DNA of 64,000 nt, taken from contig NZ_AP022577.1 of assembly GCF_010730955.1 (NCBI RefSeq), positions 3,844,001 to 3,908,000 on the forward strand. Direction: 5' to 3'. Positions 27,806 to 34,966 of this stretch are shown here, piece by piece. The notes beneath the pieces are model-generated. The model searched no databases, was not told where the DNA came from, and saw nothing but the letters and a program-made list of their open reading frames with translations. Both the position numbers and the translations under genes were made by a program. The stretch comes from Mycolicibacterium aubagnense (GTDB taxonomy: Bacteria; Actinomycetota; Actinomycetes; Mycobacteriales; Mycobacteriaceae). Each line of letters opens with the position of its first letter. The first letter of the stretch is position 1.

Positions 27806-28603
27806 ATGACCGCAACGACTGAAGTGACGTACCGCAGACGACCGGTGGCTGCCCGGCAGGGCCGGCCGAAGACCGGAAGGACACAGGTCGGCTCCGTGGA
27901 TGTCATCGCGACATCCGCCGCGGTGCTGCGACCCGTCGTGGTGGCGGGGGCAATCGTCGCCGCCGCCCTCATGTGGGGACCGCGCGCCCATGCGGACGTC
28001 GTCCACGACGCGCTCAACGATGTCGGCATCGGCAACAACGGGCCTGTCAGCAACGCTATCGCCCAGGTGGGTACCTCGATCTGCCCGCTACTGGTGCAGC
28101 CGGGCAGCCAGATGGCCAGCACGGCAACCCAGATGAGCGGCAACGGCGGCATCGCGCCGCCGCTCGCGGGGTTCGCCACGCAGGTCGCGATCCAGACTCA
28201 GTGCCCCGCTTTCATGACGGCGCTCGCCAATGGAAACATCCCGGCGTTGATGAATGGCGGTCTGCCGGTGACACCGCCGGGGCTGCCGTCCGTCGGGCTG
28301 CCGAACCTTTCGGGCGTCACCGGCGCGGTGCCGGGCACGCTGGGCGCGGCTACCACTCCCGTTTCGAGCGTGGTGGGCGCAGCGACAGCGCCGCTGCCCG
28401 GAGCCTTGGGCGCGGCCACGGCTCCGCTACCTGGGACGCTGGGGGCCGTGACGGCACCCCTGCCCGGCACGCTGGGCGCCGCGACGGCGCCGGTTCCCGG
28501 GGCACTCGGTGCGGCGACCGCACCGGGTCTGCTCGCCCCAGCGGCGCAGGCGCCGTTGCAGCTGGCTTCGTCTCCGGTCGTGCCGGCAATTCCTGGTTAC
28601 TGA
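27806..28603 (+). CDS. Exported protein with 11-residue tandem repeats
   Basis: A 265-residue exported protein. AGGAG at 27794-27798 fixes the start at ATG 27806. A basic N region and hydrophobic stretch (RPVVVAGAIVAAALMWG) end in a cleavage site RAHADVV near residue 67. Residues ~70-150 form a small helical domain with two Cys (TSICPLLVQPGS, IQTQCPAFMTALAN) likely joined by a disulfide. The C-terminal third is built of five 11-residue units of the form GAATAPLPGAL. It is convergent with another repetitive exported protein, separated by an 18-bp-stem hairpin. The N-terminal domain may belong to a mycobacterial exported family, but I cannot name it. Confidence 0.75.
   Translation: MTATTEVTYRRRPVAARQGRPKTGRTQVGSVDVIATSAAVLRPVVVAGAIVAAALMWGPRAHADVVHDALNDVGIGNNGPVSNAIAQVGTSICPLLVQPGSQMASTATQMSGNGGIAPPLAGFATQVAIQTQCPAFMTALANGNIPALMNGGLPVTPPGLPSVGLPNLSGVTGAVPGTLGAATTPVSSVVGAATAPLPGALGAATAPLPGTLGAVTAPLPGTLGAATAPVPGALGAATAPGLLAPAAQAPLQLASSPVVPAIPGY
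28343..28507 (+). repeat. Five 33-bp in-frame tandem repeats
   Basis: Units at 28343, 28376, 28409, 28442 and 28475 encode GAATTPVSSVV, GAATAPLPGAL, GAATAPLPGTL, GAVTAPLPGTL and GAATAPVPGAL, with a partial sixth (GAATAPG). The first unit is degenerate, so the array probably grew toward its 3' end. Copy number may vary between strains. Confidence 0.85.
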
Positions 28604-28638
28604 GGTCTGGCTCCGCCCACTGAACGTGGGCGGGAATG

Positions 28639-28678
28639 CATTGAGGGCTGTGGCTTTCCGAAGCCACAGCCCTCAATG
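28639..28678. terminator. Bidirectional hairpin terminator with an 18-bp perfect stem
   Basis: An 18-base arm at 28639-28656 pairs perfectly with 28661-28678 across the tetraloop TCCG. It lies 36 bp after the stop of the plus-strand gene and 16 bp after the stop of the minus-strand gene, exactly where both need to end. Confidence 0.85.
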
Positions 28679-28693
28679 TTGTTGCGCTACTTA

Positions 28694-29935
28694 TCAGCCC
28701 TCGTGGCTGCCGCCGCTGCCGCTGCTGCTGCTCGATGCGTGCGAGCTGCTGCCGCCCTCGGGGGCGCGGTGCTTGCCGCCGGTCGAGGAGGCGGAAACGC
28801 TGGGCGCGGTGCCCTCGGGGGCGCTGTGCTTGCCGCCCTGCGAATCGGTCTTCGTGGACTTGACCGAGTCGGTCTTCGTGCTGCTGTCGGTGCCCGACTT
28901 GGTGTCGGACTTGGTGCCGGACTTGTCCGTGCCGGTGGTCTTGCTGTCGGTGCCGGTGGACTTGTCGGTGGACTTGGTGTCGGTGCCGGTGGTCTTGTCG
29001 GTGGACTTGGTGTCGGTGCCGGTGCTCGTGCCGTCGGTGCCGGTGGACTTGTCGGTGGACTTGCCGGTGGACTTGGTGTCGGTGCCGGTGGTCTTGTCCG
29101 GCGTGCTCGATGCCGGCGACGTCGTATCCGTCGTCGTACCTGCGCCACTCGGGGTGCCCGGGGTGCTCGTCTCGGCAGCGGCAACCGGCTTCGCCGTCAG
29201 CGACTGGGTCTGGACGGAAGGCGTAGCCGGCGTGGTGGGCGCCGTCGCCGACAGGGCCTTCGGAGCTGCTGTCACGGCGGCCAACGGGGTCACGGCGGCC
29301 AACGGGGTGGCGGCGGCCGGGACTGCGGCGAGCGAGCCCAAGGCCTTGACGATCGTCGTGACGATGGCCGCCGGTGCCGCGATCAGCTGCTGGATTGCAG
29401 TCGTGACAATGGTGACGATCGCCTGCGGTACGGCGGTGAGGGACGTGGCGCCCGTCCAGATGCCCTTGATGATCGTGTTGAGGCCGTTGATGAGCGTCGC
29501 GGGTCCGGCGGCGGCGGCGCTCCACAGGGCCGCGACGGGGGCGAGCGCCCCGGTTATCGCGGTGTTGGCCGCAGTGATCAAGGCAGCGGGCAGCGCAGCG
29601 GCCTGGGTCCACAAGGCGGCGATCGGTGCGAGCGCCCCGGTGATGGCGGCGTTGGCGGGTGCGATCACGCTGTTGACAAGCGCGGCGGCCTGTGTGTACA
29701 GGGCGTAGAACTCTTGGAACGGCAGCGTCAGCAGGTCGAGCGGGCTGGCCGTCAGGTAGTACTTCTCGGCGTACTTCGAGATGGCGGTTGCCGTGTGGGC
29801 CGCAGCCGGGTGGGCTGTCGGTGCCACGTAAGGAGTGACGGCGCCGGACGCCGTTGCGACGACCACCGCAGACATTCCGGCTACGAGCGACGACTGAAGA
29901 ACTGGCAAAACTCTTGGGCGAGCGACAGTTTGCAT
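28694..29935 (-). CDS. Exported protein with a Thr/Asp/Lys/Ser repeat tail
   Basis: A 413-residue exported protein. The N terminus has a signal (SSLVAGMSAVVVATASGAVT). Residues ~60-200 are helical and repetitive, with two near-identical segments (ANAAITGALAPIAALWTQAA and ANTAITGALAPVAALWSAAA) resembling hydrophobic PE/PPE-adjacent exported proteins. After a Pro/Thr/Ala linker, the last ~130 residues consist of a ten-residue motif of the form TGTDTKSTDK repeated with variations, then a Ser/Gly/His-rich end. The tail is hydrophilic and nearly balanced in Lys and Asp. GGGGA precedes the ATG. No function recognised; a surface or wall-embedded role fits its position beside an LCP gene. Confidence 0.75.
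   Translation of the reverse strand: MQTVARPRVLPVLQSSLVAGMSAVVVATASGAVTPYVAPTAHPAAAHTATAISKYAEKYYLTASPLDLLTLPFQEFYALYTQAAALVNSVIAPANAAITGALAPIAALWTQAAALPAALITAANTAITGALAPVAALWSAAAAGPATLINGLNTIIKGIWTGATSLTAVPQAIVTIVTTAIQQLIAAPAAIVTTIVKALGSLAAVPAAATPLAAVTPLAAVTAAPKALSATAPTTPATPSVQTQSLTAKPVAAAETSTPGTPSGAGTTTDTTSPASSTPDKTTGTDTKSTGKSTDKSTGTDGTSTGTDTKSTDKTTGTDTKSTDKSTGTDSKTTGTDKSGTKSDTKSGTDSSTKTDSVKSTKTDSQGGKHSAPEGTAPSVSASSTGGKHRAPEGGSSSHASSSSSGSGGSHEG
28850..29098 (-). repeat. Degenerate ~30-bp repeats coding TGTDTKSTDK-like motifs
   Basis: The coding strand repeats units for S/T-T-D-K-S/T-T-G-T-D about eight times with small changes. The repetitive DNA also opens long antisense frames on the plus strand, which are shadows. 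Confidence 0.75.
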
Positions 29936-30241
29936 GATGGTCCCCGGTGTTCGTGGTACAGATCGGACTTTGGCGGTCTGAAGGTAGCCGATACCGGTAC
30001 TCCCCTCTAGCTGGGCAAAATTCCGGTCCGGCAGTCTGACCTGCTCATATGTGCATAATTTGCTTGGTGAGGTAAATAAATCAAGCTGAAGTTTTCCAAG
30101 AATTCACCATCCAGTCGGCGGCCGAGGGCACTTGCCCGGCTGCCGGCGCTCACTGAGGTCGGGTGTTGAAGTACCTACAATTTGCCAAAAATGCGGTGTG
30201 TGCGCTCGCCGAACCGGTCGTGGTGTGATCTGGTAGTGACG
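29936..30241. other. 306-bp divergent intergenic region
   Basis: Spacer between two exported-protein genes. The segment 30040-30110 is AT-rich and contains CATAAT at 30054-30059 behind TGTG, a possible extended -10 element for the plus strand. No gene or strong inverted repeat was seen. Confidence 0.35.
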
Positions 30242-30808
30242 ATGCCCGTCTTCACCATCCGTGCTGCGGGGCTGGCGGCTGCCACCCTGGCGGGTGCGGC
30301 GCTGGCGCTGACGGGGCTTCCGGCGGCGTCGGCCGATCCCGCCACCGACAGCCAGGGCTTCGTCGACTCGACAGCGCGGTGTCCGACCGGCGACACGGCA
30401 GTGGCGTTCGGCAGTACCGCCTCCTCGCGGGTCGCCATCTGCAAGAGCGCCGGCGGTCAGCTGCAGTACCGCGGGGTCCGTATCAGTGACGGCGCGAAGC
30501 TGATCGTCGCCGCCACGGCCGACGGCCAAGGTGGCTACAGCGCAACGAGCGACGGCATCACCTACGTCGTGAACGCCAAATCGCTCGATATCAGTGCGGG
30601 CTCGCAGCCCGTCAGATCCGAGCCCATGACCTTCTTTCGCGGCGGCGGCCCGTTGACCGGAACAGCGGCTGCCACACCTGCGCCGGCTGCCGCACCGGCC
30701 GGCACGCCACCCACGCCCGTGACCGGTGCCGCCACGCCCGCGCCGACGACACCGCTACCGCCGCCGTTGCCCGCGGAGGTCGGTGGCTCCCGCTCGAGCG
30801 GGCACTGA
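30242..30808 (+). CDS. Exported protein with Ala/Pro/Thr-rich tail
   Basis: A 188-residue exported protein: signal AAGLAAATLAGAALALTGLP ending ASADPA, a globular middle of about 90 residues with two Cys (TARCPTGDTAVAFGSTASSR, VAICKSAGGQLQYRGVRIS), and a tail of Pro/Ala/Thr (TPAPAAAPAGTPPTPVTG). The Cys pair and beta-rich middle are seen in a family of mycobacterial secreted proteins, but I cannot name it. ATG 30242 and GTG 30236 are both possible and neither has a clear ribosome-binding site, so a leaderless transcript is plausible. It is convergent with the APC transporter, 16 bp apart. Confidence 0.7.
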   Translation: MPVFTIRAAGLAAATLAGAALALTGLPAASADPATDSQGFVDSTARCPTGDTAVAFGSTASSRVAICKSAGGQLQYRGVRISDGAKLIVAATADGQGGYSATSDGITYVVNAKSLDISAGSQPVRSEPMTFFRGGGPLTGTAAATPAPAAAPAGTPPTPVTGAATPAPTTPLPPPLPAEVGGSRSSGH

Positions 30809-30824
30809 ACCCGCCCGCTCCGGC

Positions 30825-33149
30825 TTATTCGCCGCGGGGTCCTTCGAGGATCTCGTAACGGGGGTCGGCCATATAGATGGGCCGATTTCCGCTCTGTTTC
30901 GGCTTGCCGGCGACGCGGATCAACTGGCCCGGCGTGATGTCGCGGCCGTGCCCCGCGCCGAACACCACTTTCAGCGTTCCGCTGTCGTCGCCGACCAGGA
31001 CCGCGAGACTGGGCGTCCCGTTGTCGTTGACCTCGTCGACCTCGCAGACCCGGCCTTCGACGACGGAGCGGTGACCGGCGATGAGGCCGTCGACGGGAAC
31101 CGTTGCCTGCGTTGGTGACGGATGCTCGTACTCCTCGATCCGCTCTTCGTCGCCCTTGGTGATGCGGCTGCGCATCCGCTCGGCGCTGCGCGTGATGCGC
31201 TCTTCGAACATGTCGGGGAAAGCACCCCGAATCCGTGACTGGACGTCGTACGGGACGATGGTCGCTGCGGCGTCGGGTATCCGGCTGACGGCCCGGGAGA
31301 TCTTGTCGGCGGTGCGGTCATGAAGCAGCCGTCCCAGCAGCGGTGCGTAACTGCGGCGGGGCAGCAACACGGTGACGTTGGTGTTCGAGTATTCGGCCAG
31401 CGTGGTGGTGACGAGTTCCTGTGCGGCACGGTCGAATCGGCGGTCCGGGCAGTCCACGACCCGCAGCGGGGTATCCATCTCGTAGTACTCCCATTTCTTC
31501 TGGAGCTGTTTGGCGACCTGCGGGTCGACCATGAAATGCACGGCTGTGAGGGTGTCGGCGCGCAACCCGCGGCCGTACCGCAGCGCCTCCAGGACGGCGA
31601 GGTCGACGCCGTTGACCATGACCAGGACCCGGTGCCGCGCGAACCGTACCGTGTCCGGCCGGTTGGTCCGGAAATGCTCGAGAATTGCTGCCTCGGCGCG
31701 GTATTCGCGGTTGAGCCGCATCAGCAGACCGACCAGGAGCGGGAACACGATGACAACGAGCCAGGCGCCCTCGGTGAACTTGGCCACGGCGAAGATGCCG
31801 ACGACGACGGTCGAGAGAACGGCGGCCGAGAGGTTGACCGCAACCCGGCCGCGCCACCCCGGCTCCCGGTGTGTGAGTTGGTGTTTCGACATGCCGTAGC
31901 CGGCCATCGCGAACCCGGTGAACACGCCGATGGCGTAGAAGGGCACGAGGGCGTTGACCGATCCGCCGGTGAACACCAGCAAGGCGACCGAGAGAACCGT
32001 CAGCACGATGATGCCGTTCGAGAACACCAGTCGGTGCCCCCGCTTGGTCAGCTGCCGGGGCAGGAAGCGGTCTTCCGCAACGAAACTCGCGAGTGTCGGG
32101 AAGCCGTTGAAGCTGGTGTTCGCGCCCGTGTAGAGGATGAGCGCGGTGGAAATCTGTACCAGGTTGTACAGCACGTGCCCGATCCACCCGCTGCCGAACA
32201 CCGCGCGGGCGATCTCGGACAGCACGGACGGATAGCCGGCTTCGTATGGCGCAGCGTGGGTTTCGTAGGCCAGGTACGACACCCCGGCGACCAGGAAACC
32301 GAGGATGCTGGCCATGACAGTCAGGACCAGCCGGGCGTTGGGACCCTGCGGCTTTCTGAACACGCTGACGGTGTTGGAGATGGCCTCGACGCCGGTGAGT
32401 GATGATCCACCGTTGGCGAAGGCCCGCAAGATCACGAGGATGCTGGCGCCCATGACGAGGCCGTCGGCGTGTTCGATCGGCACCAGGCCGGACATGTGGG
32501 AAACGTCGTAAACGGGTAGATCGCCGACGAGTTCGCGGACGACGCCGACCACGATCATGAGGCTGAGCATGACGACGAAGAAGTAGGTCGGTACGGCGAA
32601 CGGTCGACCGGCTTCGCGGAGGCCGCGCAGGTTGGCGTAGGCGATCAACAGCACGATGCCGACGGTGATCTCCAGGCTGAACGGCCCCAGTACGGGGATT
32701 GCGGAGGCCACCGCGACGGTGCCGGCCGCGGCCTGGACTGCGACGGTGACCACGTAGTCGATCAGCAGTGCGGCGGCGGCGATCTGGGCGATGCGTGGTC
32801 CGAAGTTCTCGCGTGCCACCACGTATGAGCCGCCGGCGCGGGTGTACGCCATCACGACCTGCCGGTACGAGGCGGCGACCAGGATCAGGATGAGCAGGAT
32901 GACGCCGGTGACCGGTAGCAGCAGCGTGAACGCGGCCAGACCGGCGTACGGCAGCAGGCCGATCAGGATTTCCTCGGTGCCGTACGCGCTCGACGAGATG
33001 GCGTCCGGCGAGAGCACACCGAGTGCTACCGGGTTGGACAGCTTTTCCTCGTGGAGTTGCTCGTTGACGAGCGGCTTTCCCAGGAAGAGTCGCTTGAAGG
33101 TGTAGCCCACCGACTCGGGTACGGGTGGTGGTTTGGGCGGCGTCGTCAC
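30825..33149 (-). CDS. KimA-like APC-family transporter with C-terminal OB-fold domain
   Basis: A 774-residue membrane protein. The start ATG 33149 is followed by a cytosolic N tail with the KimA/YdaO-type signature KRLFLGKPLVNEQLHEEKLS, then PVALGVLSPDAISSSAYGTE, then about twelve helices of the amino acid-polyamine-organocation fold (to about residue 450). Residues ~480-650 form a USP-like cytosolic domain (HRVLVMVNGVDLAVLEALRY, NVTVLLPRRSYAPLLGRLLH). The last ~95 residues look like an OB fold: SVVEGRVCEVDEVNDNG, LAVLVGDDSGTLKVVFG, GQLIRVAGKPKQSGNRP, ending MADPRYEILEG. KimA is a potassium importer gated by c-di-AMP in Bacillus; M. tuberculosis Rv2690c is a related protein. Potassium transport is inferred. 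The OB extension is unusual. Confidence 0.85.
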   Translation of the reverse strand: MTTPPKPPPVPESVGYTFKRLFLGKPLVNEQLHEEKLSNPVALGVLSPDAISSSAYGTEEILIGLLPYAGLAAFTLLLPVTGVILLILILVAASYRQVVMAYTRAGGSYVVARENFGPRIAQIAAAALLIDYVVTVAVQAAAGTVAVASAIPVLGPFSLEITVGIVLLIAYANLRGLREAGRPFAVPTYFFVVMLSLMIVVGVVRELVGDLPVYDVSHMSGLVPIEHADGLVMGASILVILRAFANGGSSLTGVEAISNTVSVFRKPQGPNARLVLTVMASILGFLVAGVSYLAYETHAAPYEAGYPSVLSEIARAVFGSGWIGHVLYNLVQISTALILYTGANTSFNGFPTLASFVAEDRFLPRQLTKRGHRLVFSNGIIVLTVLSVALLVFTGGSVNALVPFYAIGVFTGFAMAGYGMSKHQLTHREPGWRGRVAVNLSAAVLSTVVVGIFAVAKFTEGAWLVVIVFPLLVGLLMRLNREYRAEAAILEHFRTNRPDTVRFARHRVLVMVNGVDLAVLEALRYGRGLRADTLTAVHFMVDPQVAKQLQKKWEYYEMDTPLRVVDCPDRRFDRAAQELVTTTLAEYSNTNVTVLLPRRSYAPLLGRLLHDRTADKISRAVSRIPDAAATIVPYDVQSRIRGAFPDMFEERITRSAERMRSRITKGDEERIEEYEHPSPTQATVPVDGLIAGHRSVVEGRVCEVDEVNDNGTPSLAVLVGDDSGTLKVVFGAGHGRDITPGQLIRVAGKPKQSGNRPIYMADPRYEILEGPRGE

Positions 33150-33245
33150 TACGGAAGCGTAGGGCTCAGCGGGTCTCGACTCATGGACTCACAGCGAACT
33201 GTCAGCCGATGCGCAGGGTTTCGATGATCTGGCCCCGGTGCGCGG

Positions 33246-33659
33246 TTAGCTGAGATCAGGCGGGCCGGGTGTGTCCCACGGCTTGACGGGGTGAATGCCG
33301 CAGTTGCAGGCGTCGATCGACGGACAGGTGCACTTGACGCCCCACTCGACGATCGCGCGGGCCAGGTGCAGTTCGGCGATCTTGGCGTCGATCTCGGCGA
33401 GTTTGGTCTCGGCCAGCGCGCGACTTGCGGGGCGGCCGGGAGCCTCGTCGGCGAACAGCAACTGAATCTCATCCAGGGAGAACCCGGCGGTCTTGCACAG
33501 CCGGATGACGTGGAGCCGGTCGATGACGGCATCGTCGTAGCGGCGCTGGCCGCCGACCCGTGCCGGTGCCGGGATGAGGCCGATCTGTTCGTAGTAGCGC
33601 AGCGTCGTCGCGGCGACCTCGGTGCGCACGGATACTTCGCCGATGGTGAACGTGGCCAT
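33246..33659 (-). CDS. MerR-family regulator with C-terminal Cys cluster
   Basis: A 137-residue MerR protein: the winged helix at the N terminus (TIGEVSVRTEVAATTLRYYE, QIGLIPAPARVGGQRRYDD), VIDRLHVIRLCKTAGFSLDE and a dimerisation helix (LAEIDAKIAELHLARAIVEW), ending in C-x-C-x6-C-x-C-x2-H (CTCPSIDACNCGIH). The spacing differs from SoxR's iron-sulfur motif and CueR's C-x7-C, so this is likely a metal or redox sensor with its own ligand set. It is divergent from a PPOX-family gene, and a near-perfect 22-bp dyad lies in the 54-bp gap. It would control that gene and itself. Confidence 0.9.
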   Translation of the reverse strand: MATFTIGEVSVRTEVAATTLRYYEQIGLIPAPARVGGQRRYDDAVIDRLHVIRLCKTAGFSLDEIQLLFADEAPGRPASRALAETKLAEIDAKIAELHLARAIVEWGVKCTCPSIDACNCGIHPVKPWDTPGPPDLS

Positions 33660-33678
33660 GACTCTCCCGGGTCGTCTT

Positions 33679-33700
33679 GACTTGGAGCCAACTCTAAGTC
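33679..33700. promoter_or_regulatory. MerR-type dyad operator
   Basis: Twenty-two bases whose outer nine positions on each side pair at eight places (GACTT...AAGTC with GAG/CTC inside). TTGACT overlaps its left end (33677-33682), as expected for MerR promoters with the operator between -35 and -10. A 19-base spacing would put the -10 at 33702-33707, where the match is poor. Confidence 0.6.
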
Positions 33701-33713
33701 GTTGACTGTGCGC

Positions 33714-34172
33714 ATGGCTACCAACACACAGCGAGCAGGAATCAGTGAATTGGGCAGGACCCGCTACGCCCTGCTCCGGAGCTACCGGCGGGACGGCGAG
33801 CCGGTCGATACCCCCATCTGGTTCGCGGCCCAGCCGAACTCAATCGTGTTCCGCACCAAACGCGGGCCGAAAACCGCTCGACTCCGGGCGCATCCACGAG
33901 TCGAACTGACCGCGTGTGATTACCGCGGCCGAAAATTGAGCGGGGCCAGCGTATTCACGGGCACGGCGACGGTGCTCGACGATGCGGCCGCAGCTGATGC
34001 GAACCGGGTACTGCACCGGCGCTACGGCTGGCAGTGGAATGTGGTGCCGCTGATCAGGATTCCGGGCGTGACGCAGGTGCACGCCGGTCTGCCGCTGCGG
34101 GAGAAGTGGCGTCGGGCGCGCAACCGCAATGTCTGGGACGACAGCGTGATCGTGCGCATCGACTTCGGCTGA
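33714..34172 (+). CDS. PPOX-class (F420-binding split-barrel) protein
   Basis: A 152-residue split-barrel flavin/F420-binding protein of the PPOX family: YALLRSYRRDGEPVDTPIWF, then AAQPNSIVFRTKRGPKTARL, then RAHPRVELTACDYRGRKLSG near residue 70, and LHRRYGWQWNVVPL. ATG 33714 is chosen over an in-frame TTG at 33702. It lies 13 bp beyond the MerR-type dyad, so it may be leaderless or have a very short leader. The divergent MerR regulator is the obvious controller. Substrate unknown. Confidence 0.85.
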   Translation: MATNTQRAGISELGRTRYALLRSYRRDGEPVDTPIWFAAQPNSIVFRTKRGPKTARLRAHPRVELTACDYRGRKLSGASVFTGTATVLDDAAAADANRVLHRRYGWQWNVVPLIRIPGVTQVHAGLPLREKWRRARNRNVWDDSVIVRIDFG

Positions 34173-34198
34173 GCGGCGGCGAGACCGTCAGACAAAAG

Positions 34199-34233
34199 CA
34201 CGGTGCCGACACCAGATTGGTGTCGGCACCGTG
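34199..34233 (-). terminator. Terminator of the STAS-small ORF unit
   Basis: A perfect 16-bp stem (34199-34214 with 34218-34233) and a three-base loop. On the minus strand it is followed by GCTTTTG, a good Rho-independent tail. It lies 18 bp after the stop of the 25-residue ORF and may also end the plus-strand PPOX gene. Confidence 0.85.
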
Positions 34234-34250
34234 TTGGAGGTCGAAAGGTG

Positions 34251-34328
34251 TCAGAAAGCGGGCGTAGCGAGGTGCGTCTTGCGACGGTGGTGAAGCAGGG
34301 CGCTCAGCCAGCGGAGATCGATCAACAT
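34251..34328 (-). CDS. Possible 25-residue peptide downstream of the STAS gene
   Basis: An ATG at 34328 opens a 25-codon frame ending TGA at 34251-34253. The peptide begins MLIDLRWLSALLHHRRK and ends THLATPAF: a short amphipathic helix rich in Leu, His and Arg. AGGAAC stands seven bases upstream, the frame begins 14 bp after the STAS stop, and the terminator hairpin follows 18 bp after its stop, so it fits neatly as the last cistron. This is too short for confident calling. Confidence 0.4.
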   Translation of the reverse strand: MLIDLRWLSALLHHRRKTHLATPAF

Positions 34329-34342
34329 ATTCAGTTCCTGTC

Positions 34343-34801
34343 TTACGCGGACTTCTTGGTGAGGAACGGCAGCAACCGACGACGCTCGTACATGCTGTCC
34401 GAAAAGTGGTGCAGCGCTTCGGAGACGGAGGTTGCGGTCGGGAAGGCGGACTCTGCGCCGCAGACCAGCAGGGCGGTCGAAACCGGCTGGGATGCGATAA
34501 GGGACCACTCATTACCTGCAGCGATGCAGCTGTCGTTGACCTTGTCGAGCAGTTCGACGCAGGACACCGCGAACGAGGTGACCCCGCTCAGGTCCAGGAT
34601 GAACGGCTTTTCCGGGAGGACGCAGCGCCGTGCCTGCGCTGCAACCAGGTCCACATCGGTTTCGTCGATGACTCCGGTGACGGTGAGTACCGTCGCCAGT
34701 TGGCGGCACTGGGCGCGCACCTCGGCGTCGCCGCAGGCGACGGCCGGATTGCCATAGCGGAAAGCGGCTGTCGATGCCGAGTCGCTGTTGACCATAGCCA
34801 T
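34343..34801 (-). CDS. STAS-domain protein (anti-sigma factor antagonist-like)
   Basis: A 152-residue protein with a STAS fold: TVLTVTGVIDETDVDLVAAQ, PEKPFILDLSGVTSFAVSCV (the loop that holds the phosphorylatable Ser in SpoIIAA-type proteins), and VSEALHHFSDSMYERRRLLP at the end. In this loop DLSGVTSFAVSC replaces the common D-x-S-G-x-x-x-x-D, with Ser present. It may bind an anti-sigma kinase located elsewhere. GGGAGG seven bases before ATG 34801 supports the start. It is followed by the small ORF and a strong terminator. No kinase or sigma factor is adjacent. Confidence 0.8.
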   Translation of the reverse strand: MAMVNSDSASTAAFRYGNPAVACGDAEVRAQCRQLATVLTVTGVIDETDVDLVAAQARRCVLPEKPFILDLSGVTSFAVSCVELLDKVNDSCIAAGNEWSLIASQPVSTALLVCGAESAFPTATSVSEALHHFSDSMYERRRLLPFLTKKSA

Positions 34802-34966
34802 GTGATGCCTCCCTTCGATGTTGCCGAACGCCCGACAGCTGTGTCGTTTCTTCGGCTCAAGATCGAAGCTATGTGGCCAAGTTAAGGTACCGGGGAGTAA
34901 GTCCTAAATCATCGCTAAGAACTGTGATAGCTGCAGCTGGCAAACATGGTCTCAGCGGGGTAACGC

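Noticed and set aside
28509..30010. Long plus-strand frames (399 and 444 residues) opposite the Thr/Asp/Lys repeat protein
   Set aside because: They arise from the repeat composition; the minus-strand product has a signal peptide, start site and terminator.
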